Source: PALSA-660 sp036508875 (GTDB lineage: Bacteria; Actinomycetota; Coriobacteriia; Anaerosomatales; PALSA-660). Taken from it: a stretch of 52,094 nt of DNA. The stretch spans positions 1 through 52,094 of the forward strand of contig DATCGP010000009.1 in NCBI GenBank assembly GCA_036508875.1. The letters are read 5' to 3'. The notes under the pieces are model-generated. The model made no database searches, had not been told where the DNA came from, and worked only from the letters and a program-made list of their open reading frames with translations. Positions 31,431 through 40,522 of this stretch are shown in pieces; position 1 is the first letter of the stretch; each line of letters begins with the position of its first letter. Both the position numbers and the translations under genes were made by a program.

Positions 31431-32279
31431 TCAGCCGTTCTGGGCCTCGGCGGCAGCTGCGGTGTTCGACATCAGCATGGCGCGCGTCATGGGGCCGACC
31501 CCACCGGGGACCGGCGTGATCGCGGAGCACTTCGGCGCGACAGCGTCGAAGTCGACGTCACCCACCATCCCGGCGTCGGTCCGGTTGATGCCCACGTCGA
31601 TGACGACCGCGCCATCGCGCACGTACTCCGCTCCGATCATCTTCGGCCGGCCGATCGCGGCGATCAGGATGTCCGCCTCGCGGCACACGGCAGGAAGGTC
31701 GACGGTGCGTGAGTGGCAGTAGGTCACCGTGCAGTGGCGCTCGAGCAGCATGATGCCCATCGGCTTTCCCACGAGAAGCGAACGGCCCACCACCACGGCG
31801 CGCTTGCCCGCCAGCTCGATCCCGTAGTGGTCGAGCATGCGCATCACGCCCCACGGGGTGCAGGCGCGATGCCCCGGCACGCCACGCATGAGCCGGCCCA
31901 GGTTCTCGGGATGGAAGCCGTCGACGTCCTTGACCGGCGCGATGCGCTCCACCACGGCCTCGACGTCCAGATGATGCGGGAACGGCTGCTGCACAAGGAT
32001 GCCGTGGACGTGCGGGTCGTCGTTGAAGCCGTCGATGATGTCGTGCAGGCGCTCCTGCGAGATGTCGGCCGGCAACCGCGAGTCGAAGCTGCGGATCCCG
32101 ATGCGCTCGCAGTCGCGTTCCTTCATCTTCACGTACGACTGGGACGCGGGGTCATCCCCGACGAGCACTACCGCTAGCCCGGGAGTGACCCCGCGGGCCC
32201 GCAGGGCCGCAACGCGCTCGGTGGTCTCGGCCTCTACGGCCGCGGAGACGGTCTTGCCATCGATGATCAAGGGGGTCAT
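31431..32279 (-). CDS. folD: Methylene-THF dehydrogenase / methenyl-THF cyclohydrolase FolD
   Basis: 282 residues. Bifunctional one-carbon enzyme. Signatures: the catalytic-Lys/Tyr region SYVKMKERDCERIGI, HGILVQQPFPHHLD, PVKDVDGFHPENLG, the cofactor-binding VVVGRSLLVGKPMGIMLLE (shortened) and the end VPGGVGPMTRAMLM. It lies 49 nt downstream of fhs on the same strand, giving the formyl-methenyl-methylene arm of tetrahydrofolate metabolism used in purine synthesis and, in acetogens, in the methyl branch of the Wood-Ljungdahl pathway. The latter use cannot be shown here. Confidence 0.96.
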   Translation of the reverse strand: MTPLIIDGKTVSAAVEAETTERVAALRARGVTPGLAVVLVGDDPASQSYVKMKERDCERIGIRSFDSRLPADISQERLHDIIDGFNDDPHVHGILVQQPFPHHLDVEAVVERIAPVKDVDGFHPENLGRLMRGVPGHRACTPWGVMRMLDHYGIELAGKRAVVVGRSLLVGKPMGIMLLERHCTVTYCHSRTVDLPAVCREADILIAAIGRPKMIGAEYVRDGAVVIDVGINRTDAGMVGDVDFDAVAPKCSAITPVPGGVGPMTRAMLMSNTAAAAEAQNG

Positions 32280-32328
32280 GGGTCATCGTCCTTCTTCGCG
32301 CGTCGGGGCCGGCTCGTGTCGATATCGT

Positions 32329-34023
32329 TCAGAACAGGCCGACTATGTTGCCGTCGGCGTCGATGTCCACCTGCTCGCCCGCGGGGCGGCTGGGGAGACC
32401 GGGCATGGTCATGATGTCACCGCACAACGCGTAGAGGTACCCTGCGCCCGCGGACAGCCGCACATCGCGGACCGGGAGTATCCATCCTTGCGGGCGGCCC
32501 TTGCGGTCCGGGTCGTGGCTGAGCGACAGATGGGTCTTGGCCATGCAGACCGGGAGCCGCCCGAAGCCCATCTCCGTGAACCGAGCCAGCGAGCGGATCG
32601 CCTCCTTGGAGAACTCGACGCCGTCGGCGCCGTAGACCCCGCGTGCGATCGACTCTATCTTCGCCTCGGCAGGGTCCTCGTCAGCGTAGCTGAACGTCAG
32701 CTGCGAGGGGGCGGTGCACGCATGCGCGACGGCGTCCGCCAGCTCGATGCCACCGTCGCCGCCGTCCGTGTGCATCGTGTGCGAGACGGCCTCGATCGCG
32801 CCGGCCTCCAGCGCCGCCGCGCGGATCAAGGCGTGCTCCGCCTCCGTGTCGGACGGGAACCGGTTGACCGCGACCACACAGGGAATCCCGAACGCAGCGA
32901 CGTTCTCGATCTGCTTGATGAGGTTCGGCATCCCGTCTCGCACGGCTTCGAGGTCCTCGGTGGCCAGTCGCGGGTCCAAGGGCTTGCCAGGATGGACCTC
33001 GTACCGTCCCGAGTGCGCCTTGAGCGCCCTCACCGTGCATACGAGGACCGCGCAGTCCGGCGCGAGCCCGCTAGCCCGGCACTTGATGTTGCAGAACTTC
33101 TCGAACCCCATGTCCGCGCCGAAGCCGGCCTCGGTGACGGTGTAGTCCGCGAGCTTGAGGGCGATCCGGTCAGCGATGATCGATGAGTTCCCGTGTGCGA
33201 TGTTGCCGAAGGGCCCCGCGTGGACGAACACCGGACCGCCGTCCATGTTCTGCAGGAGGTTGGGCATGATCGCGTCGCGCATGAGCACGGTCATGGCGCC
33301 GGCGACCTTGAGGTCTTCGGTGGTGGCCGGCTTGCCCGAGCGGTCGGTGCCGATGACGATGCGGCCGATCCGGGCGCGCAGGTCGTGCAGGTCGTCGGCG
33401 AGCGCGAGGACCGCCATGAGTTCGCTGGCCGAGGTGATGTCGAAGCCGGTCTCCCGGGGCACTCCCCCGAACTTACCTCCCAGACCGATCACCACGTCGC
33501 GCAACGCGCGGTCCGATATGTCGAGAACCCGGCGCCAGGTGACGGCGTACGGGTCCAAGTCGATCGGGTCGCGGTGGTGCAGCGCGTTGTCGATGAACGC
33601 CGCGCACAGGTCGTGCGCGGTCGTCACCGCGTGCGCGTCCCCGGTCAGGTGGAGGTTGAGGTCGGTCATCGGAAGCACCTGGGAGTACCCGCCTCCGGCC
33701 GCGCCGCCCTTGATGCCGAACACGGGGCCGAGCGACGGCTGGCGGATGCAGGTCACGGCGCTCCTGCCGGTCCGCGCGAGGGCCTGACCCAGGCCCACGG
33801 TAGTCAGTGTCTTCCCCTCACCGAGGGGGGTCGGGGTCATGGCGGTCACCACGACATACTTGCCGTTGGGCCTGCCTGCGAGGCTCGCGCCGATCGACAG
33901 TCGGATCTTGGCCTTGTACACGCCGAACGGCTCGATGAACTCCGGCTCGATCCCGGCTGCGGTGGCCACCTGTGTGATCGGCAGCAACTCCGCCCTTTGG
34001 GCGATCTCGACGTCTGAGAGCAC
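32329..34023 (-). CDS. fhs: Formate-tetrahydrofolate ligase
   Basis: 564 residues. ATP-dependent formation of 10-formyl-THF from formate. Key segments: TAMTPTPLGEGKTLTTVGLGQAL (P-loop-like, shown in part), RQPSLGPVFGIKGGAAGGGYSQ region, HLTGDAHAV, ITSASELMAVLAL, KFCNIKCRASGL, and MTMPGLPSRPAGEQVDID at the end. I chose GTG 34023, since AAAGGA lies just upstream and the protein then begins VLSDVEIAQRAELLPI as in homologues; a longer frame reaches 34068. The promoter -10 TAGAAT is at 34093-34098. folD follows. Confidence 0.96.
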   Translation of the reverse strand: MLSDVEIAQRAELLPITQVATAAGIEPEFIEPFGVYKAKIRLSIGASLAGRPNGKYVVVTAMTPTPLGEGKTLTTVGLGQALARTGRSAVTCIRQPSLGPVFGIKGGAAGGGYSQVLPMTDLNLHLTGDAHAVTTAHDLCAAFIDNALHHRDPIDLDPYAVTWRRVLDISDRALRDVVIGLGGKFGGVPRETGFDITSASELMAVLALADDLHDLRARIGRIVIGTDRSGKPATTEDLKVAGAMTVLMRDAIMPNLLQNMDGGPVFVHAGPFGNIAHGNSSIIADRIALKLADYTVTEAGFGADMGFEKFCNIKCRASGLAPDCAVLVCTVRALKAHSGRYEVHPGKPLDPRLATEDLEAVRDGMPNLIKQIENVAAFGIPCVVAVNRFPSDTEAEHALIRAAALEAGAIEAVSHTMHTDGGDGGIELADAVAHACTAPSQLTFSYADEDPAEAKIESIARGVYGADGVEFSKEAIRSLARFTEMGFGRLPVCMAKTHLSLSHDPDRKGRPQGWILPVRDVRLSAGAGYLYALCGDIMTMPGLPSRPAGEQVDIDADGNIVGLF

Positions 34024-34092
34024 GACTGTCCTTTCGATGCGGGAGCGCTCGCCCGACGGGGGACGCACTCCCGAAGCCGGCGCATGGGCGCG

Positions 34093-34098
34093 ATTCTA
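34093..34098 (-). promoter_or_regulatory. -10 element (TAGAAT) for fhs-folD
   Basis: Minus-strand GCG-TAGAAT, with GGCACA 17 nt upstream as a weak -35. Predicted leader of about 60 nt with the SD. Confidence 0.5.
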
Positions 34099-34203
34099 CG
34101 CGGTCCTCCATAGCTTGTGCCCGTTCCGCAGGCACGCCGGTTCGGGTAGATACCATGAGCAGACACGGTAGCGTACAGACATCGCCCGATCACAGGAGGA
34201 ACC

Positions 34204-34542
34204 ATGGCCGATTCCCCGCTCGTCACCCTCGTGGCCGACTTCGCCGCTGCAAGCGACTTCGAGAAGAAGCACACCCCGTTCATCACGCTCGCCCCGCACG
34301 GCGAAGGTGTCCTGGTCAATGTCGAGGTAGGGCACGAGGTCCCGCACCCGAACGGTATGGACCACTACATCACCTTCATCGAGCTGTTCGCCGGAATGAC
34401 CCCGATCGCGCGGCTCGACCTCTCCCCCGTCGTGACGTCCCCGAGGTTCTGCGTGCCGGTCGACCTGCCCGCCGGTACCGTCCTCCGCGCGGTCGAGCAC
34501 TGCAACCTGCACGGTTGGTTTGCATACGAGGTGACGCTGTAG
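34204..34542 (+). CDS. Superoxide reductase (neelaredoxin/class II desulfoferrodoxin)
   Basis: 112 residues, one-iron SOR domain without the N-terminal rubredoxin-like FeCys4 domain. Iron ligands: EKKHTPFI (Glu and His), VGHEVPHPNGMDHYITFIEL (His residues; the string is at the length limit), and the C-terminal HCNLHGWF (Cys and His). The enzyme reduces superoxide to peroxide without making O2 and marks anaerobes or microaerophiles. SD AGGAGG lies 5 nt before the ATG. Plus-strand TACCAT at 34151-34156 is a tentative -10. It is divergent from fhs and convergent with ruvB, across a terminator. Confidence 0.93.
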   Translation: MADSPLVTLVADFAAASDFEKKHTPFITLAPHGEGVLVNVEVGHEVPHPNGMDHYITFIELFAGMTPIARLDLSPVVTSPRFCVPVDLPAGTVLRAVEHCNLHGWFAYEVTL

Positions 34543-34572
34543 AGGGTCGCCGCACGCGCGGCCTCACATCAT

Positions 34573-34607
34573 GGAAGGGGCGTCGACCACAAGGTCGAGC
34601 CCCTTCC
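34573..34607. terminator. Bidirectional terminator between SOR gene and ruvB
   Basis: GGAAGGGGC and TCGACC pair with GGTCGA and GCCCCTTCC around loop ACAA; one bulged G. It is placed between convergent stops. Confidence 0.7.
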
Positions 34608-34624
34608 GATAGAGTCTTGCGCCC

Positions 34625-35701
34625 CTAGAACAGCCCGCCCTGCGATTCCTGCGCGCCACCGGGCACGGTCAGTCCCAAGTGCTCGTACGCCCGCGGAGTG
34701 GCCTGACGCCCCTTCGGCGTGCGCATGATGAACCCGAGCTGCAGCAGGAACGGCTCGTAGACGTCCTCGAGCGTGTCCGGCTCCTCTCCCACCGAAGCGG
34801 CAAGGGTCCCGAGACCGACCGGCTTGCCCGAGAACTTCGTCGTGAGCGTCTCGAGTATCCGGACGTCCATCTTGTCGAGGCCGAGGTGGTCGACCTCGAA
34901 GAACGCCAGCGCCTCGGCGGCGATGTCCTCCGTAACGTGTCCGCTGTGGCGTACCTGCGCGTAGTCGCGCACGCGCTTGAGCAGCCGGTTCGCGAGACGC
35001 GGGGTGCCTCGGCCGCGACGCGCTATCTCTGCGGCGCCCTCGTCGTCGATGTCGACGCCGAGTATCCCGGCGGACCGCCGGACGATCGCCTCGAGATCCT
35101 CGGTCGCGTAGTAGTCCAAGCGGAACGACATGCCGAACCTGTCCCGCAGCGGCCCTGTGAGCAGGCCGGTGCGCGTGGTGGCGCCAACGAGCGTGAACCG
35201 CGGGATGTCGAGGCGCAGCGAACGCGCTGCCGGTCCCTTCCCTATCACGACGTCGAGGACGAAGTCCTCCATCGCGGGGTACAGGACCTCCTCCACCTGA
35301 TGGTTCAGCCGGTGGATCTCGTCGATGAACAGCACGTCGCGCTCTTCGAGGTTCGTGAGTATCGCGGCCAGGTCGCCGGGCCGCTCGATCGCCGGCCCGC
35401 TCGTGGTCCGCATGGTGACGCCCAGCTCGTTGGCGATGACGCCTGCGAGCGTCGTCTTGCCAAGCCCCGGAGGCCCCGACAGCAGGACGTGGTCGAGCGG
35501 CTCGTTGCGTCCGCCGGCGGCCTCGATCAGCACGGAGAGCGATTCCTTGACCTTCGCCTGCCCGAGGTACTCAGTCAGGCGTTTCGGTCGCAGCGAGCGA
35601 TCGACCTCGAGGTCGTCGGGGGTGTACCGGGCCGAGACGAGGCGCTCTTCCGCTTCATCGAGTCCGTCGGCGCTCCACTCGGACGAGACCGGATCGGTCA
35701 T
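34625..35701 (-). CDS. ruvB: Holliday junction branch-migration ATPase RuvB
   Basis: 358 residues, AAA+ hexameric motor. It starts with a 30-residue acidic extension, then SLRPKRLTEYLGQAKVKE, Walker A LSGPPGLGKTTLA, Walker B VLFIDEIHRLN, sensor 1 FTLVGATTRTGLL and arginine finger region PLRDRFGM, RGTPRLANRLLKRVRD, and the winged-helix C-terminus. The ATG overlaps the ruvA stop (ATGA). It is the last gene of ruvCAB, which begins at a LexA-like site; a terminator follows. Confidence 0.97.
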   Translation of the reverse strand: MTDPVSSEWSADGLDEAEERLVSARYTPDDLEVDRSLRPKRLTEYLGQAKVKESLSVLIEAAGGRNEPLDHVLLSGPPGLGKTTLAGVIANELGVTMRTTSGPAIERPGDLAAILTNLEERDVLFIDEIHRLNHQVEEVLYPAMEDFVLDVVIGKGPAARSLRLDIPRFTLVGATTRTGLLTGPLRDRFGMSFRLDYYATEDLEAIVRRSAGILGVDIDDEGAAEIARRGRGTPRLANRLLKRVRDYAQVRHSGHVTEDIAAEALAFFEVDHLGLDKMDVRILETLTTKFSGKPVGLGTLAASVGEEPDTLEDVYEPFLLQLGFIMRTPKGRQATPRAYEHLGLTVPGGAQESQGGLF

Positions 35702-36282
35702 CCACGGCCTCCTAGCGACTTGAGCGCCCACTTCAGCAGCTGTTCCGCTGTCGATCCCGCATCGGCGCCTCGCAACGCCGCCGCGGCTTCCGCTGCGGTG
35801 AAGCCCATGGCGAGGAGGGCATCCCGTGCCTCAGCCGCGGCTATGAGGTGCGGGCCGCGGCCGCCTGCGGCGATGTCAGGCAGGTCGAGCTTGTCCTTGA
35901 GCTCCAACGCCAGACGCTGCGCCGTCTTCTTGCCGACCCCCGGAACGCTCGAGAGCACGGCGACGTCGTCCCCCGCGACAGCGGCGCGCAGCGCGTCCGG
36001 CCGCAGCGCCGACAGTACCGCGAGCGCGACTTTCGGTCCGACACCGCTCACGCCGATCAGCGTCTCGAAGAGCGAGCGCTCGTCGTCGTTCTCGAACCCG
36101 TAGAGGGTCAACTCCTCCTCGCGGACGTGCAGGTACGTGTGGACGGTGACGGTGTCGCCCTCGGGGGGCAGCGACGCTAGCGAGCGGGTCGACATGAGAA
36201 GCCGGTAGCCGACTCCGCCGACCTCGAGCAACGCGAAGCCCGCGGCCTTTCCAGCAACGCGACCGGTGAGAAACGCGATCAC
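35698..36282 (-). CDS. ruvA: Holliday junction-binding protein RuvA
   Basis: 194 residues. OB-fold domain I (MIAFLTGRVAGKAAGFALLE, GVGYRLLMS), tandem helix-hairpin-helix domain II (LIGVSGVGPKVALAVLS and LSSVPGVGKKTAQRLALELKDK) and a C-terminal three-helix domain III that contacts RuvB (EARDALLAMGFTAAEAAAAL). The GTG start overlaps the ruvC stop (GTGA), so C-A-B are translationally coupled. Confidence 0.96.
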   Translation of the reverse strand: MIAFLTGRVAGKAAGFALLEVGGVGYRLLMSTRSLASLPPEGDTVTVHTYLHVREEELTLYGFENDDERSLFETLIGVSGVGPKVALAVLSALRPDALRAAVAGDDVAVLSSVPGVGKKTAQRLALELKDKLDLPDIAAGGRGPHLIAAAEARDALLAMGFTAAEAAAALRGADAGSTAEQLLKWALKSLGGRG

Positions 36283-36821
36283 GACGCCTCCGCTCCACGG
36301 GCACGAGCGCGCGCGACCCGCTGGTTGGCGTGGCAGATCGCCGCGGCGAGAGCGTCCGCGGCGTGGTCCGGCTTGGGGTCGTGGTCCAGCGCCAGGATCG
36401 TTCGCACCATGTAGGTCACCTGCGTCTTGTCGGCGGAACCGGACCCCACCACCGCGAGCTTGATCTCGCCGGGCCCGTACTCCCCGACCTCGAGACCAGC
36501 ATCGGCCACAGCCACCAGCGCGGCGCCTCGCGCCTGGCCGGTCGCCATCGCACTCGCAACGTTGCGATTGAAGTAGATGTTCTCGAGAGCGGCCTCGGAT
36601 GGCCGATGACGCGCGATGACGTCGGCGAGCCCGTCACGCACCGTCTTGCAGCGACGCGCCGTCCCGTGGGCGGTCACGCTCCTGATACAGCCGTAGGCCA
36701 GGCACCGGAACCGGGCCCCGTCCACCTCGACCACGCCCCAGCCCGTGTTGGCGAGCCCTGGGTCGATCCCGAGTATGACCACCGACACTTCAGGCCCCCG
36801 CCGACGCCGCCAATCGAACAT
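36279..36821 (-). CDS. ruvC: Holliday junction resolvase RuvC
   Basis: 180 residues, RNase H-like endonuclease. The catalytic acidic residues are visible: ILGIDPGLANTGWGVVE (first Asp), ALENIYFNRNVASAMATGQA (Glu), and the C-terminal DHAADALAAAICH (Asp pair). ATG 36821 gives an 11-residue Arg-rich N-terminal extension (MFDWRRRRGPEVS) before the usual start; GTG codons further in could also serve. Six bases separate the ATG from a TAGACT hexamer, so the long form fits a leaderless mRNA. The ATG is also centred in a LexA-type box. ruvA and ruvB follow with overlaps. Confidence 0.95.
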   Translation of the reverse strand: MFDWRRRRGPEVSVVILGIDPGLANTGWGVVEVDGARFRCLAYGCIRSVTAHGTARRCKTVRDGLADVIARHRPSEAALENIYFNRNVASAMATGQARGAALVAVADAGLEVGEYGPGEIKLAVVGSGSADKTQVTYMVRTILALDHDPKPDHAADALAAAICHANQRVARARARGAEAS

Positions 36822-36828
36822 ATGTTCA
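36815..36828. promoter_or_regulatory. LexA (SOS) box overlapping the ruvC start codon
   Basis: Plus-strand CGAACATATGTTCA matches 13 of 14 positions of the Gram-positive LexA palindrome (CGAACrnryGTTCG type). It spans the ruvC ATG and touches the -10 hexamer, an ideal repressor position. ruv genes are classical SOS targets. Confidence 0.8.
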
Positions 36829-36833
36829 GTCTA
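36828..36833 (-). promoter_or_regulatory. -10 element (TAGACT) for ruvCAB, leaderless geometry
   Basis: Minus-strand CCG-TAGACT followed by GAACAT and the ruvC ATG. The predicted start is at the ATG inside the LexA box. Confidence 0.6.
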
Positions 36834-36854
36834 CGGCACGGCGCCGACACGCGC

Positions 36855-36895
36855 AAAGCGAGGGGCGCCCCGCTTGGCGGAGCGCCCCTCGCTTT
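36855..36895 (-). terminator. Terminator after yebC
   Basis: Perfect 14-bp arms (AAAGCGAGGGGCGC and complement) around a 13-nt loop that can itself pair weakly. It lies 17 nt past the yebC stop and ends in TTT on the minus strand, separating yebC from the SOS-controlled ruv operon. Confidence 0.75.
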
Positions 36896-36912
36896 GGATG
36901 CGTAGGCCGAGG

Positions 36913-37671
36913 TCAGTCCGCGTCGAGCGCGGCCGCGAGTTCCTCGGTCATCTCCATGTTGTGATAGACCTCCTGGACGTCGTCGCTGTCCTCGAGGTTG
37001 TCGATGAGCCGCATGACCTTGCGAGCGGTATCCACCTTCACCGCGACGGGGGTGAGCGCGCGCATCGACCATTCAGCGCCCTGAACCGCGATGCCCGCCG
37101 CCTCCAGTGCGTTCTTCACGCTCAGGAGGTCGTTCGCGGCGGTGACGACGATGAACTCATCGTCGTTGTCCTCGAGATCCTCGCCGCCGGCCTCCATGAC
37201 CGCCATCAGGAGCTCTTCCTCGTCAGGAGCGCCCGCCTTGTCGATCACGATCTCGCCGCGGCGCTCGAACTGGAACGCGACCGATCCGGTGGCGCCCAGC
37301 GATCCACCCGCACGAGTGAACGCCGCGCGGACGTCGGCGGCGGTCCTGTTGCGGTTGTCGGTCAGCGCTTCGACGTAGATCGCCGTTCCGCCTGAACCGT
37401 AGCCCTCGTAGATGACCTCTTCGTAGTTCGCACCGGCGCTGGCGCTGAAGGCCTTGTCGATCGCAGCCTGGATCTTGTCCTTCGGCAGCGAGTAGCCCTT
37501 GGCCTTGACGATGGCCGCCGCCAGCGAGGCGTTGTTCTCCGGCTTCGGGTCGCCGCCGGTCTTGGCCGCGACTGTGATGATCCGCGAGAGCTTGCTGAAG
37601 AGCTTCGAGCGCTTGGCGTCCACCGCGCCCTTACGGTGCTTCGTGGTCGCCCATTTGGAGTGTCCGGACAT
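36913..37671 (-). CDS. yebC: YebC/PmpR family protein (TACO1-like)
   Basis: 252 residues. The N-terminal signature SGHSKWATTKHRKGAVDAKR is intact, followed by FSKLSRIITVAAKTGGDP, the central EGYGSGGTAIYVEALTDN and GGSLGATGSVAFQFERRG segments, and the acidic C-terminal domain ending EELAAALDAD. The family was long annotated as transcriptional regulators, and recent work ties it to translation of proline-rich stretches. It has its own -10 (TATCCT) and a terminator, and sits next to ruvC as in most bacteria. Confidence 0.94.
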   Translation of the reverse strand: MSGHSKWATTKHRKGAVDAKRSKLFSKLSRIITVAAKTGGDPKPENNASLAAAIVKAKGYSLPKDKIQAAIDKAFSASAGANYEEVIYEGYGSGGTAIYVEALTDNRNRTAADVRAAFTRAGGSLGATGSVAFQFERRGEIVIDKAGAPDEEELLMAVMEAGGEDLEDNDDEFIVVTAANDLLSVKNALEAAGIAVQGAEWSMRALTPVAVKVDTARKVMRLIDNLEDSDDVQEVYHNMEMTEELAAALDAD

Positions 37672-37732
37672 CGGCTGGCCTTTCCGTTTTCAGCGACGCG
37701 CTCACCTGCGCGCGGGATGATGACCGCCGACA

Positions 37733-37738
37733 AGGATA
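37733..37738 (-). promoter_or_regulatory. -10 element (TATCCT) for yebC
   Basis: Minus-strand GGG-TATCCT, predicted start near 37726, leader about 54 nt. No SigB-type GTTT element lies upstream. Confidence 0.4.
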
Positions 37739-37789
37739 CCCGAAAAGAGAGAGAAGGACCGCGGCGCGCCCCCACCCAGCGCCGGCGAG

Positions 37790-38374
37790 CTAGCGCGCGG
37801 CTGCCGCCTCGATACCGTCGACGAAGAGTCGATGGATCCGCGGATCGCCCGTGAGCTCGGGGTGGAAACTCGTGGCCATGAGGTCGCCCTGCCGCGTGGC
37901 GACGATGTGCCCGTCATGGCGTGAGAGCACGTCTACGCCTTCGCCGACGCGCTCGATCCAAGGCGCGCGGATGAAGACGCCGATGAACGGCTCGCGGAGC
38001 CCGTCCACATCGAGCGGAGCCTCGAACGAATCGACCTGGCGGCCGTAGGCGTTGCGCCGGATCGTGATGTCCATGAGCCCCAGCGTGCGCTGACCCGGAA
38101 GTGCGTCGAGGACGTTGCGCGCGATCAGGATCGCCCCCGCGCAGGTGCCCCAGATCGCCATGCCTTCCTCGTGACGGCGGGCGACCGCGCCATAGAACCC
38201 GTACGTCTCCATGAGCTTGCCGATGGCGGTCGACTCACCGCCGGGGATTATGAGGCCGTCGCAGTCCGACAGCTGGTCCGTCAGACGGACCGCGACCGCG
38301 CGCACGCCCAGCGCCTCGAGCGAGACGATGTGCTCCCGGAACGCTCCTTGGAGTGCGAGGACGCCGACCTTCAC
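37790..38374 (-). CDS. pdxT: Pyridoxal 5'-phosphate synthase glutaminase subunit PdxT
   Basis: 194 residues, class I-type glutamine amidotransferase that feeds ammonia to PdxS. GVLALQGAFREHI at the N-terminus, LIIPGGESTAIGKLM (oxyanion loop), the nucleophile Cys in IWGTCAGAILIA, and the His-Glu pair in ATSFHPELTGD complete the triad. The start is GTG 38374, one base after the pdxS stop, so the two subunits are coupled. This is the deoxyxylulose-independent vitamin B6 route. Confidence 0.95.
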   Translation of the reverse strand: MKVGVLALQGAFREHIVSLEALGVRAVAVRLTDQLSDCDGLIIPGGESTAIGKLMETYGFYGAVARRHEEGMAIWGTCAGAILIARNVLDALPGQRTLGLMDITIRRNAYGRQVDSFEAPLDVDGLREPFIGVFIRAPWIERVGEGVDVLSRHDGHIVATRQGDLMATSFHPELTGDPRIHRLFVDGIEAAAAR

Positions 38375-38375
38375 G

Positions 38376-39266
<891 letters not shown>

Positions 39267-39357
39267 GGCTCTCATGCTCCTTATGGGGAAAGGTCGCGGG
39301 TGCGGCTCGCGCCGCATCCGACCGCGACCGGACGACCGCGCCGCGAATGGATATGTC

Positions 39358-39386
39358 AGTCTAGCGCCCGCCTCTTGCGGCAACAA
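39358..39386 (-). promoter_or_regulatory. Promoter of pdxST
   Basis: -10 TAGACT (39363-39358) preceded by CGC, 17-bp spacer, -35-like TTGTTG (39386-39381). Predicted leader about 85 nt. Confidence 0.5.
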
Positions 39387-39431
39387 CCGCAGGAGACGCG
39401 CCCGTCCGCACCGCGGATGCGGGAGAACGAG

Positions 39432-40469
39432 CTACTTCGTCGTTATCTTCTGCGTGAGGCCGAGTATCTGTATCCAGGTGTTTCCCGGATCGAGCTTGAT
39501 GGTCGAACCGTCCGCGGCCGTGAACACGGGCGGAGCGTTGGTGCCCGCCGTCCACGTCCCGTCGACACGCTGCCCGCCGGTGAATACCGACACCTTCCCG
39601 GTACCCGTGAGCTTGATGTCGACCACGCCGTGCTTGTCACCTGGGTACGGGGTGATCTTCGCCCAGAGGACTACGACATTGTGGGCGGTCAGCTGCTTGC
39701 CCGACACTACGTCCTTGTGCGCCGTGCCGTTCATGAACCGCGCGTACGTCCGCGCGACCGCATCGAAGCGCCATTGCGCCTTGCTCGTGGACGCCGTCGG
39801 GACGTTGATGGTAGTGACCGTGGGCGAAGCGCTCTGCGACGCGGGTGCGAACTCGAAGCCGGCGATCGTCTCGGTCGCGGGATACCCGCGCTTGCTGGTC
39901 GCGAAGCCGCGAAGCTTGGTGATGTCGAGGTACATGTTGTGCGGCGCTGCGCGGGTCTTGACGCGCCAGTACGAGCCCGGATTGAAGAACTGGTCCATGT
40001 CGTTGTACTTCGTCTTGTTGGAGGCGAGGATCTTGCGCACCGAACCCGGCCCACCGACGTGCGCCAGGAGCGAGTGGTACTGCTGGACCAGGTACAGGTC
40101 GGGTGGCCGGCAGGACCGCACCGGGCCCACGACAGCCGGTACCTGCGACTGGAACAGGCAATGGAACCGGGTGATGCCGCCCTCGGCGATCACCTCGTAG
40201 ACCACGTCGGCCTTGTCGAGGCCGGTCTGCGGGCGCGCGGCCGACGAGTTCTCGATCTTGACCGAGACCACGCGCATCGTCACAGCCTCGGCCGACGGCG
40301 CAGGCATCCCCGTGAGCGGCCACTTGAGTGTCCGGGCGGGACGCGGGACGGCGCGCTCCGCGGACGCGGCGGGCCAGACTGCTTCGACCTGCTTCTGCGC
40401 GGTGCAGCCTGCAAGAAGCGGTAGCACGAGAAGGCCGGACAGTGCGATCGTGATGAAGCGGGGCCTCAT
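39432..40469 (-). CDS. DUF3048 (YerB-like) lipoprotein
   Basis: 345 residues. A signal peptide with lipobox LLAGC (Cys22) leads into the DUF3048 domain: SVKIENSSAARPQTGLDKAD, VVYEVIAEGGITRFHCLFQS, VGPVRSCRPPDLYLVQQYHS, and the late region with HNVVVLWAKITPYPGD and VDGTW. The early AARPQTGLxxADxVYE and GPVRSxR blocks are diagnostic. The family is found on the outside of Gram-positive cells and its activity is unknown; the fold has been likened to YkuD-like modules, which I cannot confirm. It has its own TGCTATCCT promoter. Confidence 0.85.
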   Translation of the reverse strand: MRPRFITIALSGLLVLPLLAGCTAQKQVEAVWPAASAERAVPRPARTLKWPLTGMPAPSAEAVTMRVVSVKIENSSAARPQTGLDKADVVYEVIAEGGITRFHCLFQSQVPAVVGPVRSCRPPDLYLVQQYHSLLAHVGGPGSVRKILASNKTKYNDMDQFFNPGSYWRVKTRAAPHNMYLDITKLRGFATSKRGYPATETIAGFEFAPASQSASPTVTTINVPTASTSKAQWRFDAVARTYARFMNGTAHKDVVSGKQLTAHNVVVLWAKITPYPGDKHGVVDIKLTGTGKVSVFTGGQRVDGTWTAGTNAPPVFTAADGSTIKLDPGNTWIQILGLTQKITTK

Positions 40470-40506
40470 GGTGGCTCCTGCCCTCCGGAGAGTCGGGGTC
40501 TCTCGC

Positions 40507-40515
40507 AGGATAGCA
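40507..40515 (-). promoter_or_regulatory. Extended -10 (TGCTATCCT) for the DUF3048 gene
   Basis: Minus-strand TGC-TATCCT just past the lgt stop; predicted start about 40500 and a 30-nt leader with SD GGAGG. Confidence 0.5.
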
Positions 40516-40522
40516 CGCGGAA

